Source of the DNA: Vesta saturnalis
Lineage: Eukaryota; Arthropoda; Insecta; Coleoptera; Lampyridae
Reading direction: 5' to 3'
DNA: 64,000 bases
Assembly: GCA_036346205.1 (NCBI GenBank)
Contig: JARFJB010002472.1
Span: 145,001-209,000, forward strand
Part shown: positions 11,166 through 22,660 of the stretch, in pieces
How the letters are laid out: the number at the start of each line of letters is the position of its first letter
Position numbering within the stretch: the stretch's first letter is position 1
Translations under genes and position numbers: made by a program
Notes under the pieces: model-generated
What the model saw: the letters and a program-made list of their open reading frames with translations, nothing else
Databases searched by the model: none
Told to the model about the DNA's origin: nothing

Positions 11166-12430
11166 AAAGACACCTAGAGCTCCATGAATTATTAGAAGAA
11201 ATTGAGAATTTAGATTCGGATAGTGAATTGCCTAAATTTCCGCCCGAAAATGTAAATAACGTAAACACAGAAAAGAACTCTGGAGATGAAGAAAATTTTC
11301 CATAAATAATATTCCAGGAAGTCAACTACGTACTGAAGTATAAGTTTCTAGTATAGCTGATACTAAAACAGATATTCGGGCAACAGAAGAATCCGATAGT
11401 GAAGACGATTTACCATTGTCTACTTTTGCTCAAGGAGTTAACCAAGTTGTAAAGAAAAAGAGCGTTTATAAATGGAATAAAAGAGAGTTTCCTCTCTTCC
11501 AAATTGTACATGGACCGATACAATTATCTAGTCCGGTTGAAACATTTTTTGTTTTTCGATGATGGTGTTATCACACAATAGTATTGGCGACGTTACTGAC
11601 AACGAATTTCGGTGTTTCACAGGAGTTTTACTATTTAGTTGATACTCGTACCATCCAAGAAGGTCGATGTATTGAGAACATTCAAAGGACAGGAATAAGA
11701 TTCTCGGCTGTGAAGCAATATCTAGAAACCGATTCAATTTCATAACGTAGAATATTCACTGTTGCGACAATAATAATCTAGTCGCAAGTGATAAATTTAC
11801 AAAACTTCGACCTCTGTTTGATGTCTAAACAAAAAATTTATAGATATGGCTTTGATGAATCAATTGTTCCGTACTTCGGGTATCACGATTCAAAGCAATT
11901 TATGAAGGGTAATCCGATAAGATGGGGCTATAAATGATGGGTAGGAACCTGTACCTGGATACATTGAATGGTTTGAACCGTATCAGGGCTCATCGAATAC
12001 TCCATCGAATAAATATAAAAATTTAGGTCTAGGACCTAGTGTTGTTTTAGAATTTTCTGAAGCTCTTAGAAAGAGGTATTCTCTTGTCGATTTTCATTTA
12101 TATTTTAGAAATTTTCTCATTTCTCTACAATTGCTAGAATGCTGGGGCTAAAAGGATCTGGTACAATAAGAGAAAATGCTGCCGGATACTAATTTATTAC
12201 TACTAGTTTATGCAAGTGGTTTGACAACAGTGTAGTAACTGTTGCTTCCAACCGCGCGAAGATATTCCCTACTCAACCCGTAAAAAGATTTTCTCAAAAA
12301 GATAAAAAAAACTATCCACGTACCACACCCACAGACGATAACAAAATATAAAGAGAATGTGGGAGGAGTTGATAGAGCCGACCAAAACATTAGTCTGTAC
12401 AGAACGCAGATAAGGGGCAAAAAGTGCGTA
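11166..12430 (+). pseudogene. piggyBac-type transposase, N-terminal and catalytic part, disrupted
   Basis: Plus-strand pieces in shifting frames follow a piggyBac transposase. An acidic N-terminus comes first (ELLEEIENLDSDSELP, then EESDSEDDLPLSTFA). The catalytic core includes DESIVPYFGYHDSKQFMKG (about 11850-11905) and the KGSGTIREN motif (near 12155). NSVVTVASN follows (near 12235), then GGVDRADQNISLYRTQIRGK (about 12366-12425), which contains the last catalytic Asp region. Many stops and frameshifts are present. The normal reading would continue with a W/F-rich stretch, but at about 12430 it stops and a repeat begins. The continuation reappears at 14715. No intact TTAA-flanked termini were identified. 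Confidence 0.85.
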
Positions 12431-13159
12431 ATGTGTAAAAATCGATCTCGTATCTTTTCGGATCGATTTTATAATTTTCTCTTATTGCTGTTTGGAAAAG
12501 AACAACTCTAAATAGGTACCTATGACTTGATATTTAGGATTGTTATTTAAGGATTGCTTGTTACTTATTTCGTTTCCTTAAAGATCTGAATTTTCTGTAT
12601 TTACTGCCGTTACCATGTACGTTTCAATTCACAATAGATTTAATTATTTTCTTATCGTATTTTATAAAAATTCTCGAAATGAACCTGCTAGTTCCATCTA
12701 TACGTGGGATTTGGTTAGCTTTAAATTCATACATTTTATAGATACCTGTAAGTTTGATAAATCATCACTAAATGCTAATACCATTGAGTAATTACACATT
12801 ACTAAACATTCTTTATTGAAATGCATCTGTTTTAACATTTTGATTACAACCAAAAATTTGATAAGAAGGTTTTGTTTAATGCCTTGCTCCTAAGGTGTGG
12901 TTTCTTAACGGCCATTTTGTGTGGTGTAAAATATATTATAGAAAATTTCTCGAGTTGCTGTCTGCTCGGTGTAAATCACCAGTTATAGATAAGAATTAAA
13001 AAAATGTTTCTTTATTTGGTGAAGTAATATTAATTGCTATTATTGCGGATGTAAAAAAATGTTACTTACACACACATGGTAAGTTTAACTCGATTTTCTT
13101 TTATCTCGCTATAATCAGAATCTTAAAGGCTTAAACTACGATATTTAAATTGAAATATA

Positions 13160-13239
<80 letters not shown>

Positions 13240-14745
13240 AATCAGTACGTGGTAAATTATTATACATAGCTCTTTTTTTCTAACTTTTCCTTTCTCCTTC
13301 TTCTTGCTTCGTCTTGTCGTTATTGGTCTGTTGAGGTTATACGTTATGTACCTTTTCGTCTCACTTTTTGATTTGCTACGATGTGCTTGTAACTAAGACT
13401 GCTCGTAAGTGACTACTGGTAGTTGTGCTGCAATTACGAGGATGGAATTTAAACGGTATTAGCTATGGAAGTACTCGTCCACGAAAAGGTTAGATTACTC
13501 CATTATGTATTAACAATCATTGTATTGCTGAATTTTTTGTTGAACCTATCATCTGTTACACGCTGCCTTCCGCAGGGATAACGACAATATCTACACAAAA
13601 AGTGACTTTAAAGTAATTATATTGCAAAGAATTCGTAAGACGTTGTTTACCTTTATTACAATTGCGGTGTCATCAGGATAGCCGAATTCATTTAACTTTC
13701 GTAAAGATTTCACTAGTATAAAACTGTTATAAACTGATTCAGCTATTAACTAATATTTTGTGCCTCTGACGTAACCAAATTTAAAGTAATTCTTGCTGAA
13801 CCTGTATATAAAACACCCAGTGTTGTTTTAGCATTTAGCTTCCTTCTTGGATATTATTTCAATAACTACTGTTTACACTATCGTTGCGCAGTAGCAAAAA
13901 CTCAAAGCATAACTTGTATATACCGGTTGTCGATGTCGTATTATTTATACTATATGTGTTAGCTTTTAATTACAAAGTTTCTTTTATTGGGGATAAGATT
14001 GTTCAGATCATTGATCTCTAATGTATATGAACTGAACAAGCTTCTCGATTATCTATTGTATTTGAATTTGTCATTGTTAGGGGTTATGCTTGGATATTTG
14101 AAACGAAAGCAAGTTGAAGTGTTACCTTCTAACGTAAACTATTGCGGTATATGTATATATATATATTATCATATTAATATATATCTTCAGTGTTACGTTT
14201 ATGAAACGATCTTTCAAGCAGCAGAAAGGCATTAGCTTTGTTATTACAATAGCAAATTCATTGAACGTGATTTTATCACCCGTAAAATTTGGCCGTTGCT
14301 CGCACTAATTTTGAAAATATATTTAATTACGAAACTTGTGTTTCACATTGTGATAGTCAGATAAGGCTACCTTATCTTTGAGATCTTTGCAGGACAAGTT
14401 GCATGTTGCTAGGCATTGCACTGTTATTTTATATATTGAACATTTACAAAGTTATTCATTGGGTAAATTTATAAATAAATTTCGCTGTTGAAAATTGCTC
14501 GTTTATCTGTTCTCCTGGTTCAGCTTCAAGGAACTCTTCCAAGAACAATATATTAACTTTCCTTTCTTTAAAGCTTGTTAGCTTTTGCACATTATGTTCT
14601 CGTTTATAACTAACAACCATCTATTTACTCTTCAAAATTTGCGAGCATCCGTTGCTCAGCGGTCTCATGGACTTTTGCTGAGTTACTAGTCGAGCTAACT
14701 GATTCTCCCATTATTCATGTGACGTGGTGGTTAGACATTACTAAT
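12430..14745 (+). repeat. unclassified 2.3 kb interspersed repeat inserted in the piggyBac relic
   Basis: This segment separates the two halves of the piggyBac reading. The reverse complement of 38330-42180, after removal of the 1.5 kb element at 38451-39978, matches it along nearly its whole length. Examples are the segments around TTCTGTATTTACTGC (12595), GCTAGTTCCATCTATACG, TGTGTGGTGTAAAATATATT, ATTGGGGATAAGA and AAGCTTCTCGATTA. A third, short copy is at 42760-43021. No protein domain, LTR pair or long terminal inverted repeat was recognised, so its class is open. Its boundaries are inferred from the piggyBac break points and are good to about 20 bases. Confidence 0.75.
13155..13239. repeat. 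(AT)n microsatellite
   Basis: About 85 bases of nearly pure AT dinucleotides inside the 2.3 kb repeat. The inverted copy of that repeat carries an AT tract at a different internal position (40629-40662), so the two expansions arose independently. Confidence 0.95.
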
Positions 14746-15070
14746 AGGTATTTTCCGCTCATTTGGACCATTGCGTCGATCATGTCCCTCAGAAATTCAT
14801 GGCAGCTTACAGAATAGGAGTGTCAACAAGATCACTTAGGATTTAGGCAATCAGTAGCTGCATCCATTTGGAAACATAAAAAAACGTGAAAAACAGATCC
14901 TAGTCGAATCTGCATGAAACTTCCAGATATGATAGACTACATCACTTAGATGTGTATCAAGACAAGCATACACGATGCAATATCTGTCATAAAAATTCCA
15001 ACTTCTTTTGTCAGAAATGTCATTACTTTACATCCACATCCAAAAACTTTTTTTGCTGACATATTTAATG
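14715..15070 (+). pseudogene. piggyBac-type transposase, C-terminal part with Cys-rich domain, disrupted
   Basis: This is the continuation of the relic that breaks off near 12430. It reads through a YFPLIW-like segment and NSWQL, then QDHLGFRQSVAASIWK (about 14825-14880), which corresponds to the end of the piggyBac catalytic region. A Cys-rich tail follows at about 14930-15050 with RCNICHKNSNFFCQKC and a final NFFC, the pattern of the C-terminal zinc-binding domain of these transposases. Stops and a frameshift are present. The split gives a clear age order: piggyBac first, the 2.3 kb repeat later. Confidence 0.75.
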
Positions 15071-15722
15071 CAAACTGTTCTATAAAATTACTATTAGCAA
15101 ATAGTAGTGTATTTTGTCACTGTTCTTTTAAAAGTTCACCTTTTTTTTCAAAAACTTCAATTCTAGACTTGCAAAATACAAAAAATTGCATTCTTTGTTT
15201 GTACTTAGTCTTAAAAATCAAGAAATAATCGAATAAATTAGAAAAAATAATTTTGACATTATCTATGTTAAAAGTTACCATTATTTAATACTATTATTGA
15301 AGATTCAATGCATCGATAAAAAGCTAATTGTAAATGAAATCAGTATATAACTTATTTCTAAATCCTCTGATATAATAATATTGTAGTAATAGAAAGTTCT
15401 GTTGAAAATGTCGACTTAGTTAATTTAAATAAATTAATATATGACATTTAGTCATTCTTTAGATTTGGAAATTAAAATACAATAATTGAAAATTCAATTT
15501 TTTAAAAATTAGTAAAGAACTGAAAAATATAGAATTTACGCAAAATTTTATAGTAATTTTAACCTGTTATTTAATAGCCCATGTATCTTTTAACATAATT
15601 AGGTGTTAGTCTTTATTGTAATAACTAGAATATAAACAATATTAATCATTAAATTGTAACAATTTAATAATGATGTAAAGAACATGATGAAAATATAAAT
15701 CGTCGGCCATCACATAGCTTTA
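15071..15722. other. AT-rich interval without a gene
   Basis: Very AT-rich sequence between the end of the piggyBac relic and the start of the next element. Probably piggyBac 3' non-coding sequence plus older DNA. Nothing could be assigned. Confidence 0.5.
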
Positions 15723-16321
15723 TGTGGGTGTCCCAAACGATAGATAAAAATTATGCTTAACAGATTTTAAAATTGTATGGACCATGGGCTAGGTAAAGGT
15801 GCATTTTTTAAAATATTGGAAGTTATAAGGATAAGAAAAAGGATGAAAATATGATTTGTAAATAAATCGTATTTGAATTTTTTTTTAATTCACTGTCCAT
15901 CAAAATTTTTGTCAGACAAAAGATTGGCTAAAGTTTTTAGTTCTTAGATATTCGCATTTAAGTTATTAGGAATTTTTGGGGTTATAAGGCAATTTTCCGT
16001 TATTTCACAATAAAAAAATTGATATTTCGTGGAAAAATTATTATACTAACTTTAGACCGAAGTATTCATAATTTTTCAACAGGGATTTTAAATCCATTCA
16101 AATTTGAAAATTCTCAAATTAAAAAATCAGTTTTTTAATTGCACACCCTATATATTTTTATTTCATTTTATTCGGGATTAAAAATCTATCATTTTTGTTA
16201 AATATATCCTATATCTATTTTGATAGTTTTCGAGGAATTTCGATTTTTTCACACTAGCTACTTTATTTTCGATAACATTGCATTGCATGGATCTTGGTAG
16301 CCATGGAAAATAATAATTGCG
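15723..16321. repeat. left terminal inverted repeat of the Tc1/mariner-superfamily element
   Basis: It pairs with the reverse complement of 17564-18216. Shared landmarks include GTGTCCCAA, the ATGGACCATGG segment, CCTATATATTTTTAT, GAGGAATTTCGATTTTT and TGGTAGCCATGGAAAA at the inner end. Confidence 0.9.
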
Positions 16322-16415
16322 TTACTAAGATACAAAGGTTTCCTACTTGTCAAAATAAACACATATTAAATTTGTCGTTTTCGCATTTAACTTGTTATCA
16401 ATTCTTGTATCAATT

Positions 16416-17494
16416 ATGGATTATTCGACAAATGAATTAATTGATATGATATACGTGTTGGGCGAGGCTGAAAAAAACCCTTTATTGGCACAACGAATCT
16501 ACAAAATGAAATATCCTGAACGTCGAATACCTACTACTGTTGGCTTGGAAAATTTGATGGATAGATTTGATTCTAGCGGTAGTGTTAAATACTTCAAACG
16601 TAAAGTTGTTAATAAAGGGCAGCTAATGAAGAAAAAGAACTTGAGATATTATTAAATATTCAAGAAAATCCCCAAGTGAGTTCTAGAACATTAGCGACGA
16701 TATGTGATACCTCCAAATCAAACGTGAATCGAACAACGCTGAAGTATAAGTACCATCCCTATCACATTGAGCTTCATCAAGAATTGCGAGAAGAGGATTT
16801 TGCAAGACAAATTGAATTCTGCAATATCATTAATCAACGGCTGCAATTAAATAACAACTTTTTGTGCTCCATAATGTTTTCCGATGAGGCGACGTTTAAA
16901 AGCAATGGGGCTGTAAATCGGCATAATATGCACTATTACGCCATTGATAATCCATTTTGGTTACGAGAAGTTCAAAACCAAAATCATTGGTCACTAAATG
17001 TGTGGTGTGGTATACTTAATGACCAAATTATCGGTCCCTATTTTTTTGATGATCCATTAACGGGCCGCAGCTATTTGCATTTCTTACGTGAAGAATTGCC
17101 TGTGTTACTTGAGGATATCAATTTAGAAGGACGACTAAATATGTGGTTGCAACAGGATGGTGCACCTCCACATTTTTATCGGGACGTAAGGGAATTCTTG
17201 AACCAGCAATACCCGGAGAAATGGATAGGACGTAATGGCTTTATATTATGGCCACCCAGGTCATGCGATTTATCTCCACTGGATTTTTTCCTATGGGGAT
17301 ACATAAAAGATCGGGTGTATATTATTAAACCTACAACAAGGGAGGACATGAAAAATAGAATTCGCGAAGCTTGTCGCACAGTGACCCCTCTTATGTTATC
17401 CGAAGTGAGACAGAACATGAGAAAAAGGCTCAATATGTGTATTCAGCAAGAAGGCCGTCTATTTGAGCATTTACTAAGACGCAATGTTGAATAA
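16416..17494 (+). pseudogene. Tc1/mariner-superfamily transposase (DUF4817-type N-terminus), one frameshift
   Basis: The frame starts at ATG 16416 (MDYSTNELIDMIYVLGEAEK). The first part is an HTH region of the type seen in insect transposases annotated DUF4817. It runs out of frame near 16617. The next frame picks up directly (AANEEKELEILLNIQENPQ) and stays open to the stop at 17492-17494. The catalytic core shows MFSDEATF (first Asp, about 16880), WLQQDGAPPHF (second Asp, about 17155) and PPRSCDLSPLDFFLWGY (third acidic position, about 17267). That leaves 36 residues between the second Asp and the Asp after SC. The usual Pro of the PRSPD motif is Cys here. The coding length, about 360 codons, fits a full-length enzyme. 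One shift and no in-frame stop in the last 272 codons make this the youngest-looking coding element in the window. Confidence 0.9.
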
Positions 17495-17563
17495 TTATTG
17501 AATTACTGTTTCTCATTAATAAAAACTGTTAATATTCTCGCTTAGATGGTTTGTTTTATTTCG

Positions 17564-18216
17564 TCGCAATTGTTTTCCATGGCTACCACGATCCACAATA
17601 ATGTTATAGTATCGTATGTAACGTAGCTAGTGAGAAAAATCGAAATTCCTCGAAAACTATCAAAGATAGATATAGGGTATATTTGACAAAAATGATAGAT
17701 TTTTAATCCCGAATAAAATGAAATAAAAATATATAGGGTGTGCAATTAAAAAAACTGATTTTTTTAATTTGAGAATTTTCAAATTTGAATGGTTATAACA
17801 AACACCCTGTTGAGAAAATTAGAAATACGTTAGTATAATATCACTCATTTTTCACACGAAATATCAATTTTTTTTATTGTGAAATAACGGAACAATTGCC
17901 CCTACATCAACCCCACGAAAATGACCATAATAATCTTTAAACGCGAATATATCAAGAACTAAAAACTTTCAGCCAATCTTTTGTATGACAAAATATGTTT
18001 GTATGGACACGTAGAATTAAAAACTAAAATCAAATACGGGTGTTCTATTTAAAAAATCATACTTTTTCACGTCCTGCTTTTCTGGCCACCCTGTATAACT
18101 TCCAATATTTTAAAAAAATGCACACTTCTTACCTCTACCCCATGGTCCATACAATATTTACACAAATAATTCTAGTTAAGCATAAACTTACTTTACTCTA
18201 TCGTTGGGACACCCTG
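17564..18216. repeat. right terminal inverted repeat of the Tc1/mariner-superfamily element
   Basis: Inverted partner of 15723-16321. It holds small insertions relative to the left arm. It ends GGGACACCCTG followed by TA. Confidence 0.9.
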
Positions 18217-18509
18217 TACATATACTTTCAATCGTAGAGTTCCGACACAATTTATTTACTCCATCAAGAATTATAATGAAATTAGCAATCCAATATCAGT
18301 TGTCTCCTTCCGGATTGCGATATGGACAAACAATCGTAATATCTATTACGAGGTAGGTTAGGTGTGGCATAATAACGTTCCAATCCCTTTAAACTTTAGT
18401 TTATAGTAATTAAGGTACAAAACTGTTTCTTACACGAACCACTAAACACCTGTCTTCGCTTACAAGTATAAGTATATTTGAACTTCACTACTTATTTTGT
18501 TCTACTGTC
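18217..18509. other. short interval between two mobile elements
   Basis: About 290 bases between the Tc1/mariner-type element and the gypsy LTR. No gene or repeat was recognised. Confidence 0.5.
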
Positions 18510-18513
18510 CCAA

Positions 18514-18876
18514 TGTAATGCCACAGGTAAAGCTTCTTGGATCGCCATGGAAAGGGTACATCGCACTCACCATAAATTTATTGATACATACGTTCGGTTC
18601 ATTTAGCCTAATCGAAGAATACCAACTTTATTACTACTACTACTGATAATCATAATTACTACTTCATAATTAATAATAAATAATTTACAAAACTACACTA
18701 CCTATATGTTTATCTATAAAACTAGTTTGCTTCATTGCCTCATTTTGCAATGTGCTTATTAAACTAGTCTACTTACAAAACGTTTAATATATGTAATTAA
18801 TTAAATTCCAAAGCTACCCATCATACAATAATATTAATTACAAACAATGCCATTACAATGTTACTTATGCCCTACA
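18514..18876 (-). repeat. 3' LTR of the gypsy relic
   Basis: 363 bases. It shares with 26234-26625 the segments TGTAATGCCA, TACTACTACTGATAATCATAA, GTTTGCTTCATTGCC, CAAAACGTTTAATATATG and CTTATGC followed by CTACA at the end. Confidence 0.9.
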
Positions 18877-18884
18877 CCTCCCCC
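18877..18884 (-). other. polypurine tract of the gypsy relic
   Basis: On the minus strand GGGGGAGG stands directly before the 3' LTR start TGTAGGGCATAAG. This is the expected place of the plus-strand primer. Confidence 0.75.
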
Positions 18885-19345
18885 ATATTTGTTAAATGAT
18901 TTATCTTTCAAAATGATAAATCACACTTTAACAAGTTTTAAATTAACCTTTTGTAACCTATCAAAAACGTTCATTAAATTTTAATTACGTTCATCTAAAT
19001 TTCGTCCCAACAGAAATCATCCAAATAAATAAAACACTTTTCATAGTTCGGCCCTGACAGCCACTGTCACTAATCTCGAAAATGCATTTGGACTTGTTTT
19101 TAATCCCATGGGAAACCTTTTTATTCTGTATTGCCGAGAATTCGTAGTGAACGTTGTATAATTTCTACTTTCTGGAATTACTTCCATTTGATAATAACCC
19201 TAACATATATATAAGATGACTAAAGTATACCGCACCTTCCAATGAATCAAAAATTTCTGTAATGTTTGGTAAAGAAAATTTATCGTCTTGAAATTTCCCA
19301 TTTAATTTTCTATAATCTACAACTCATCTCTATTTCTTCTCTTCA
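18885..19345 (-). pseudogene. Ty3/gypsy reverse transcriptase fragment, disrupted
   Basis: The minus strand shows, in broken frames, VVDYRKLN then DDKFSLPNITEIFDSLE (about 19230-19340). HYEF and GFPMGLKTSPNAFSRLV follow (about 19060-19160), then the catalytic IYLDDF box at about 19013-19030. These are consecutive conserved blocks of Ty3/gypsy RT. Within about 130 bases of the YLDD box the sequence reaches the polypurine tract, so the thumb, RNase H and integrase are missing. Stops and several one-base shifts occur. Confidence 0.85.
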
Positions 19346-19574
19346 TTGATGCCTGATTTTTTTGGGTCGTATAAACAAAATACATCAGAAACTTTTGTAC
19401 AAATACTTTCTACCGCGAATTCACTTCGGAGCTTAGGTAATTAACAAGTTCAAGTATGTCCTATGAACCTACCTGTCTGGTTTTTCAAACTTAAGCATGT
19501 TATAATCACTGCATGGTGTAGTTTGTGAATTGAAATTAATTAAATGAACTGAGTTATCTCTGTTATTTAGTATC

Positions 19575-20060
19575 TTAACTGGTTTTTTTTCCTTTCTGTG
19601 GTTTAACAATAGTGTTAGCTACGAAAACACTTTCACACATGTCATTCACCTTAGTAGAACTTGAATTAGTTATAAAAGTTGAATTTGTTGCATTTAAGGA
19701 AGTTATTACTGTATTATTATTATTTGTCAATTGTAATGTACCTAACTCATAATCAATTTTCTCATTGTAGTTTTTAATAACATTTAACCTTATTATACCA
19801 TCTGTTTGACAGTTTAGAGTCTTCATAACAAAAATTTTCCTTAAGCTGTTGACCCTCAACGACTTAATCTAGATATGTATATCCATATTCCAGTTAATGA
19901 ATTTCTAAATTATCCCTAATAATCTGCATATTGATACTTAAACATTCATACTTAATAACACACCTGTGTCAACTAATAACCCTAAACTAACATTTTCTAC
20001 ACCGGCACTTTCATCTTATATTCAGGTCACTTCTAGAGTACACATATATCATTCTCCCGA
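19575..20060 (-). pseudogene. Ty3/gypsy protease and linker to RT, disrupted
   Basis: Minus strand. The peptide LLVDTGVLLS lies at about 19952-19981, with the DTG catalytic motif of retroviral-type aspartic proteases. A 94-codon open stretch (19575-19859) follows without stops and contains SLRKIFVMKTLNCQTDGIIR. It is the Asn/Thr-rich linker leading towards RT. A stop separates the two. Confidence 0.7.
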
Positions 20061-20099
20061 AAAAACTGACTGATCTTATCCCTGATAACATCTCCCTTT

Positions 20100-20909
20100 G
20101 CATTTTACTGCACAAAAGTTAGATACCCCTCGGCTTACTAAAATTTTGTGTAGACATAGTCCTATACTTATTGTTATTATTGTTGTAGCTGTATCTATTA
20201 AAATTATGTTGTTAGCGGTTATACCTATTAAAATAATTTCTAAAATTGGGCTTTTGAGTCAAATTTTGTCGAAAATTTTTCTTAAAAATTCTTGGTGTAT
20301 TCAAATTTTAATATTTTGGTTTAAAACATCAATTCCTGTTACCACCATATTGCATTACCTGCGGACCTAGTTTTCCGTCCTTGAGCTCATTTACAATTTC
20401 AAGACTAAATTTTGAAAGTACATCCTTACGACTTACAAAATTAGTAGCCGCCATAATAATGTTTAATTTACTCGACGGTACATTTTTGCGACAAACTTCC
20501 ACTACTTTTTTCGTTACCATCGACTCTGCTTTTACGCTTGTACCTTCTAAAATTAAGTTCTTTTCAGATTATCCGCTAACTCGTTTACCTATCCCGTAGA
20601 ACTATTAACGTCCAGTCCAGAACTTTGGGGTGTAATGTTTTTCTTTAAAATTGGTTTTAACGTTTTTATATCATTGACGTTATTATTTAATACCTCAAGA
20701 GCCTTACATTATAATCTAGTTTACACATTTAAATAAAATTTCTAAATAAGCGCTAGCTAAATTTTCTCTTAATTCTACTGAATTTATAAAGACATCAGTG
20801 TAAATGTATCTCTATTAAAAACCTTCATTGCAGCGAATTAATTCATACACCCCCATATTGTCAATATTTGCAATTACCTTTACTTCAGGTACCAAATTAT
20901 AATCAATTT
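20100..20909 (-). pseudogene. gypsy gag-like region, first part, disrupted
   Basis: Minus strand, upstream of the protease. A 63-codon stretch (20329-20520) reads as a helical capsid-like segment containing VVEVCRKNVPSSKLNIIMAA and KDVLSKFSLEIVNELKDG. Further upstream (about 20830-20900) a broken frame reads VPEVKVIANIDNMGVYELI. Assignment as gag is by position and general character, because no zinc knuckle was seen. The last 80 bases (20830-20909) are duplicated at 25481-25559 on the far side of copy A. Confidence 0.6.
20830..20909. repeat. 80-base direct repeat flanking copy A, left
   Basis: It begins GCAGCG and ends AATCAATTT. It is nearly identical to 25481-25559, differing at a few positions within its first 20 bases. 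The sequence belongs to the gypsy relic, so the insertion of copy A duplicated or re-used its target. Confidence 0.9.
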
Positions 20910-21238
20910 GTTGTTAACGCAAATATTAATTTATATTGCATTAACGTTAGTTTTAGATGTTAATTTGTAAACTTATTTTGAACTGTGTGATATATTTATA
21001 CAAAGTAGTTTGATACATTTGCAATTTATTTTCAACCGTTTCCAGTGACGTACTTTCATTTTTAAGTATACGAATTTATTGTGCATTTAACTAATTTAAT
21101 AACAAACACAGTTTTGTTTCCAAATAAACCTCACATTTAATAAAAATAAAATACTGCTCAATTCAGCATAACAAAAACAAAAATAAATGTAAGCAAAGAA
21201 TTATTTCACTTCGCAATCCATATTTTACCGACATTTCT

Positions 21239-21288
21239 ACACTACGCTTGGTGGACAAGCGTAGTGTGCAATAAAATTTTTATTGCAC
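21239..21288. repeat. twin palindromes in copy A
   Basis: Two hairpins share their edge. The first has 11-base arms ACACTACGCTT and AAGCGTAGTGT around GGTGGAC (21239-21267). The second is GTGCAATAAAA, one T, TTTTATTGCAC (21266-21288). Copies lie at 27972 and 28187 in copy B, where the second palindrome carries an A-to-C change. Confidence 0.9.
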
Positions 21289-22479
21289 TAGAGCAATAAA
21301 CTATAACTTTTGACATTAAAAATAGTGCAAAAAGTTTTCGTTTAATGAATAAAGGTACAAAAAGGAATTTTTTTAAATCGTTACGTTGCGCAACACTATT
21401 GAGAGTAGACATGTTAGTGGAAAATCAAAATTTTTAGTTTTGTAGTAATATATTAGTGGAAATCTAGGTAAATTCAGTTGTGTGGTTGGGTAGCACTTAT
21501 TTAGTTATGCATGCATGGTATGTTTGGCGTTGTTTCAATTTTTTGATTATTCGAATTAAGATGGTTGATTTAATTAACTTGTTGACGCATATCATTTGAA
21601 CAAAATGTAACTGTGATTATTGGAAGTAGCTTACTGCTTGAAGAGATTAGGTAGAGCTCTGTTAATGGCAAATGCATCCATCAATAAGTTTTTTGTAACA
21701 GAATTGTGAATATTATAAGTACGCTTGGTGAAAAGCGGTCAGCCCTTGTGTCAACATGAGAGATCGTGTTCTACGCCCTAAGTGTATCCTAAATGTGTAA
21801 GGTAGTGCTTATTGTTATTTTGATCTGTAATAAATATAAACGTTAATTGTTTACAGTTAGTTCCTATAAAGTACGCGTCACCGGCTTAATGAGATTTACA
21901 GGGTTTGATGTTTCCCTGTTGCGGAAACGTTTTTAACAGACACATTTACGAATTTATTTAGTTATTAGGTATTATTAAATTCTTTTCTTTCTATGTTGCA
22001 TGCTGGTGACACCGTTCTCCTCTGATTTCGTTTTTTAAGGTTGTTATTAATTAAGAAATGCCATGTGCCACCTTACCTTCAGCTTTCGAAAGCGCTTTTG
22101 TGGAAGCAAAGGAAAGGAAATTAAAATTTGTGTATTTTAAATTTGAATAGCCGAATTATTTTCAAACCGTAATTATCGACAAAAATATGTTATTATAGAG
22201 TAGAGATTGGTTGTGTATTCGGACTATTTTTCAACAATAGACATTTGTTAAAATTAATTATTCAGTTTCTCTTAAGTGTTGGGTTGCTTTTGTTAAGAAA
22301 CAGATTACAGATGCTGAAAGGGTGTTAACCTTATTTTTGTTTTATTTTGTGTTCTCGTTTGGCAATTTTGCCTTGTTCACATTTTAATTTAAGAGTTTTT
22401 AGGTTAATTAAGGCAGGGCTAGTCGGCGCTTGCGGTTATTTACCTGTGCTGTGTTCTAATCCCGTTTCAGCCCGTTACT

Positions 22480-22660
22480 ACACTTTGTGGCTTTTTGCAG
22501 TGTTGCCAAATAAATTTTTTTAATGGCTTTAACAGATGGTGCCAAACATCTTCCGAACTGCGGTCGGCATCTTGTTGCAGTAAAACATTTCCCATTTTTG
22601 TAGTGGGTTGGTATAATAAATATGCGTTCTTCGATCGAAAATCTCCCCATGTTGATCAAA
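22480..22660 (-). pseudogene. N-terminal fragment of an insect transposase (DUF4817-like), copy A
   Basis: A minus-strand open stretch holds MGRFSIEERIFII, then KNGKCFTATR and LAPSVKAIKKIYL. The arrangement (an M-x-F/E-E-R start, a KNG turn and APS followed by a second helix) is that of the N-terminal HTH region of DUF4817-type transposases. Nothing of the catalytic part follows. The equivalent piece in copy B (about 29465-29615) is broken by changes in the first ten codons. Recognised by eye only. Confidence 0.5.

Larger units (their letters stand above)
15723..18216 (+). mobile_element. Tc1/mariner-superfamily transposon with about 600-bp terminal inverted repeats
   Basis: A near-complete DNA transposon of about 2.5 kb. 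The outer ends read TGTGGGTGTCCCAAACGATAG on the left and, reverse-complemented, CAGGGTGTCCCAACGATAG on the right. A TA dinucleotide lies next to each end (15721-15722 and 18217-18218), as expected for TA target duplication. The terminal inverted repeats are unusually long. The left runs to about 16321 and the right starts at about 17564, so the arms are roughly 600 and 650 bp with scattered mismatches and indels. A transposase frame with one frameshift lies between them. Confidence 0.9.
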
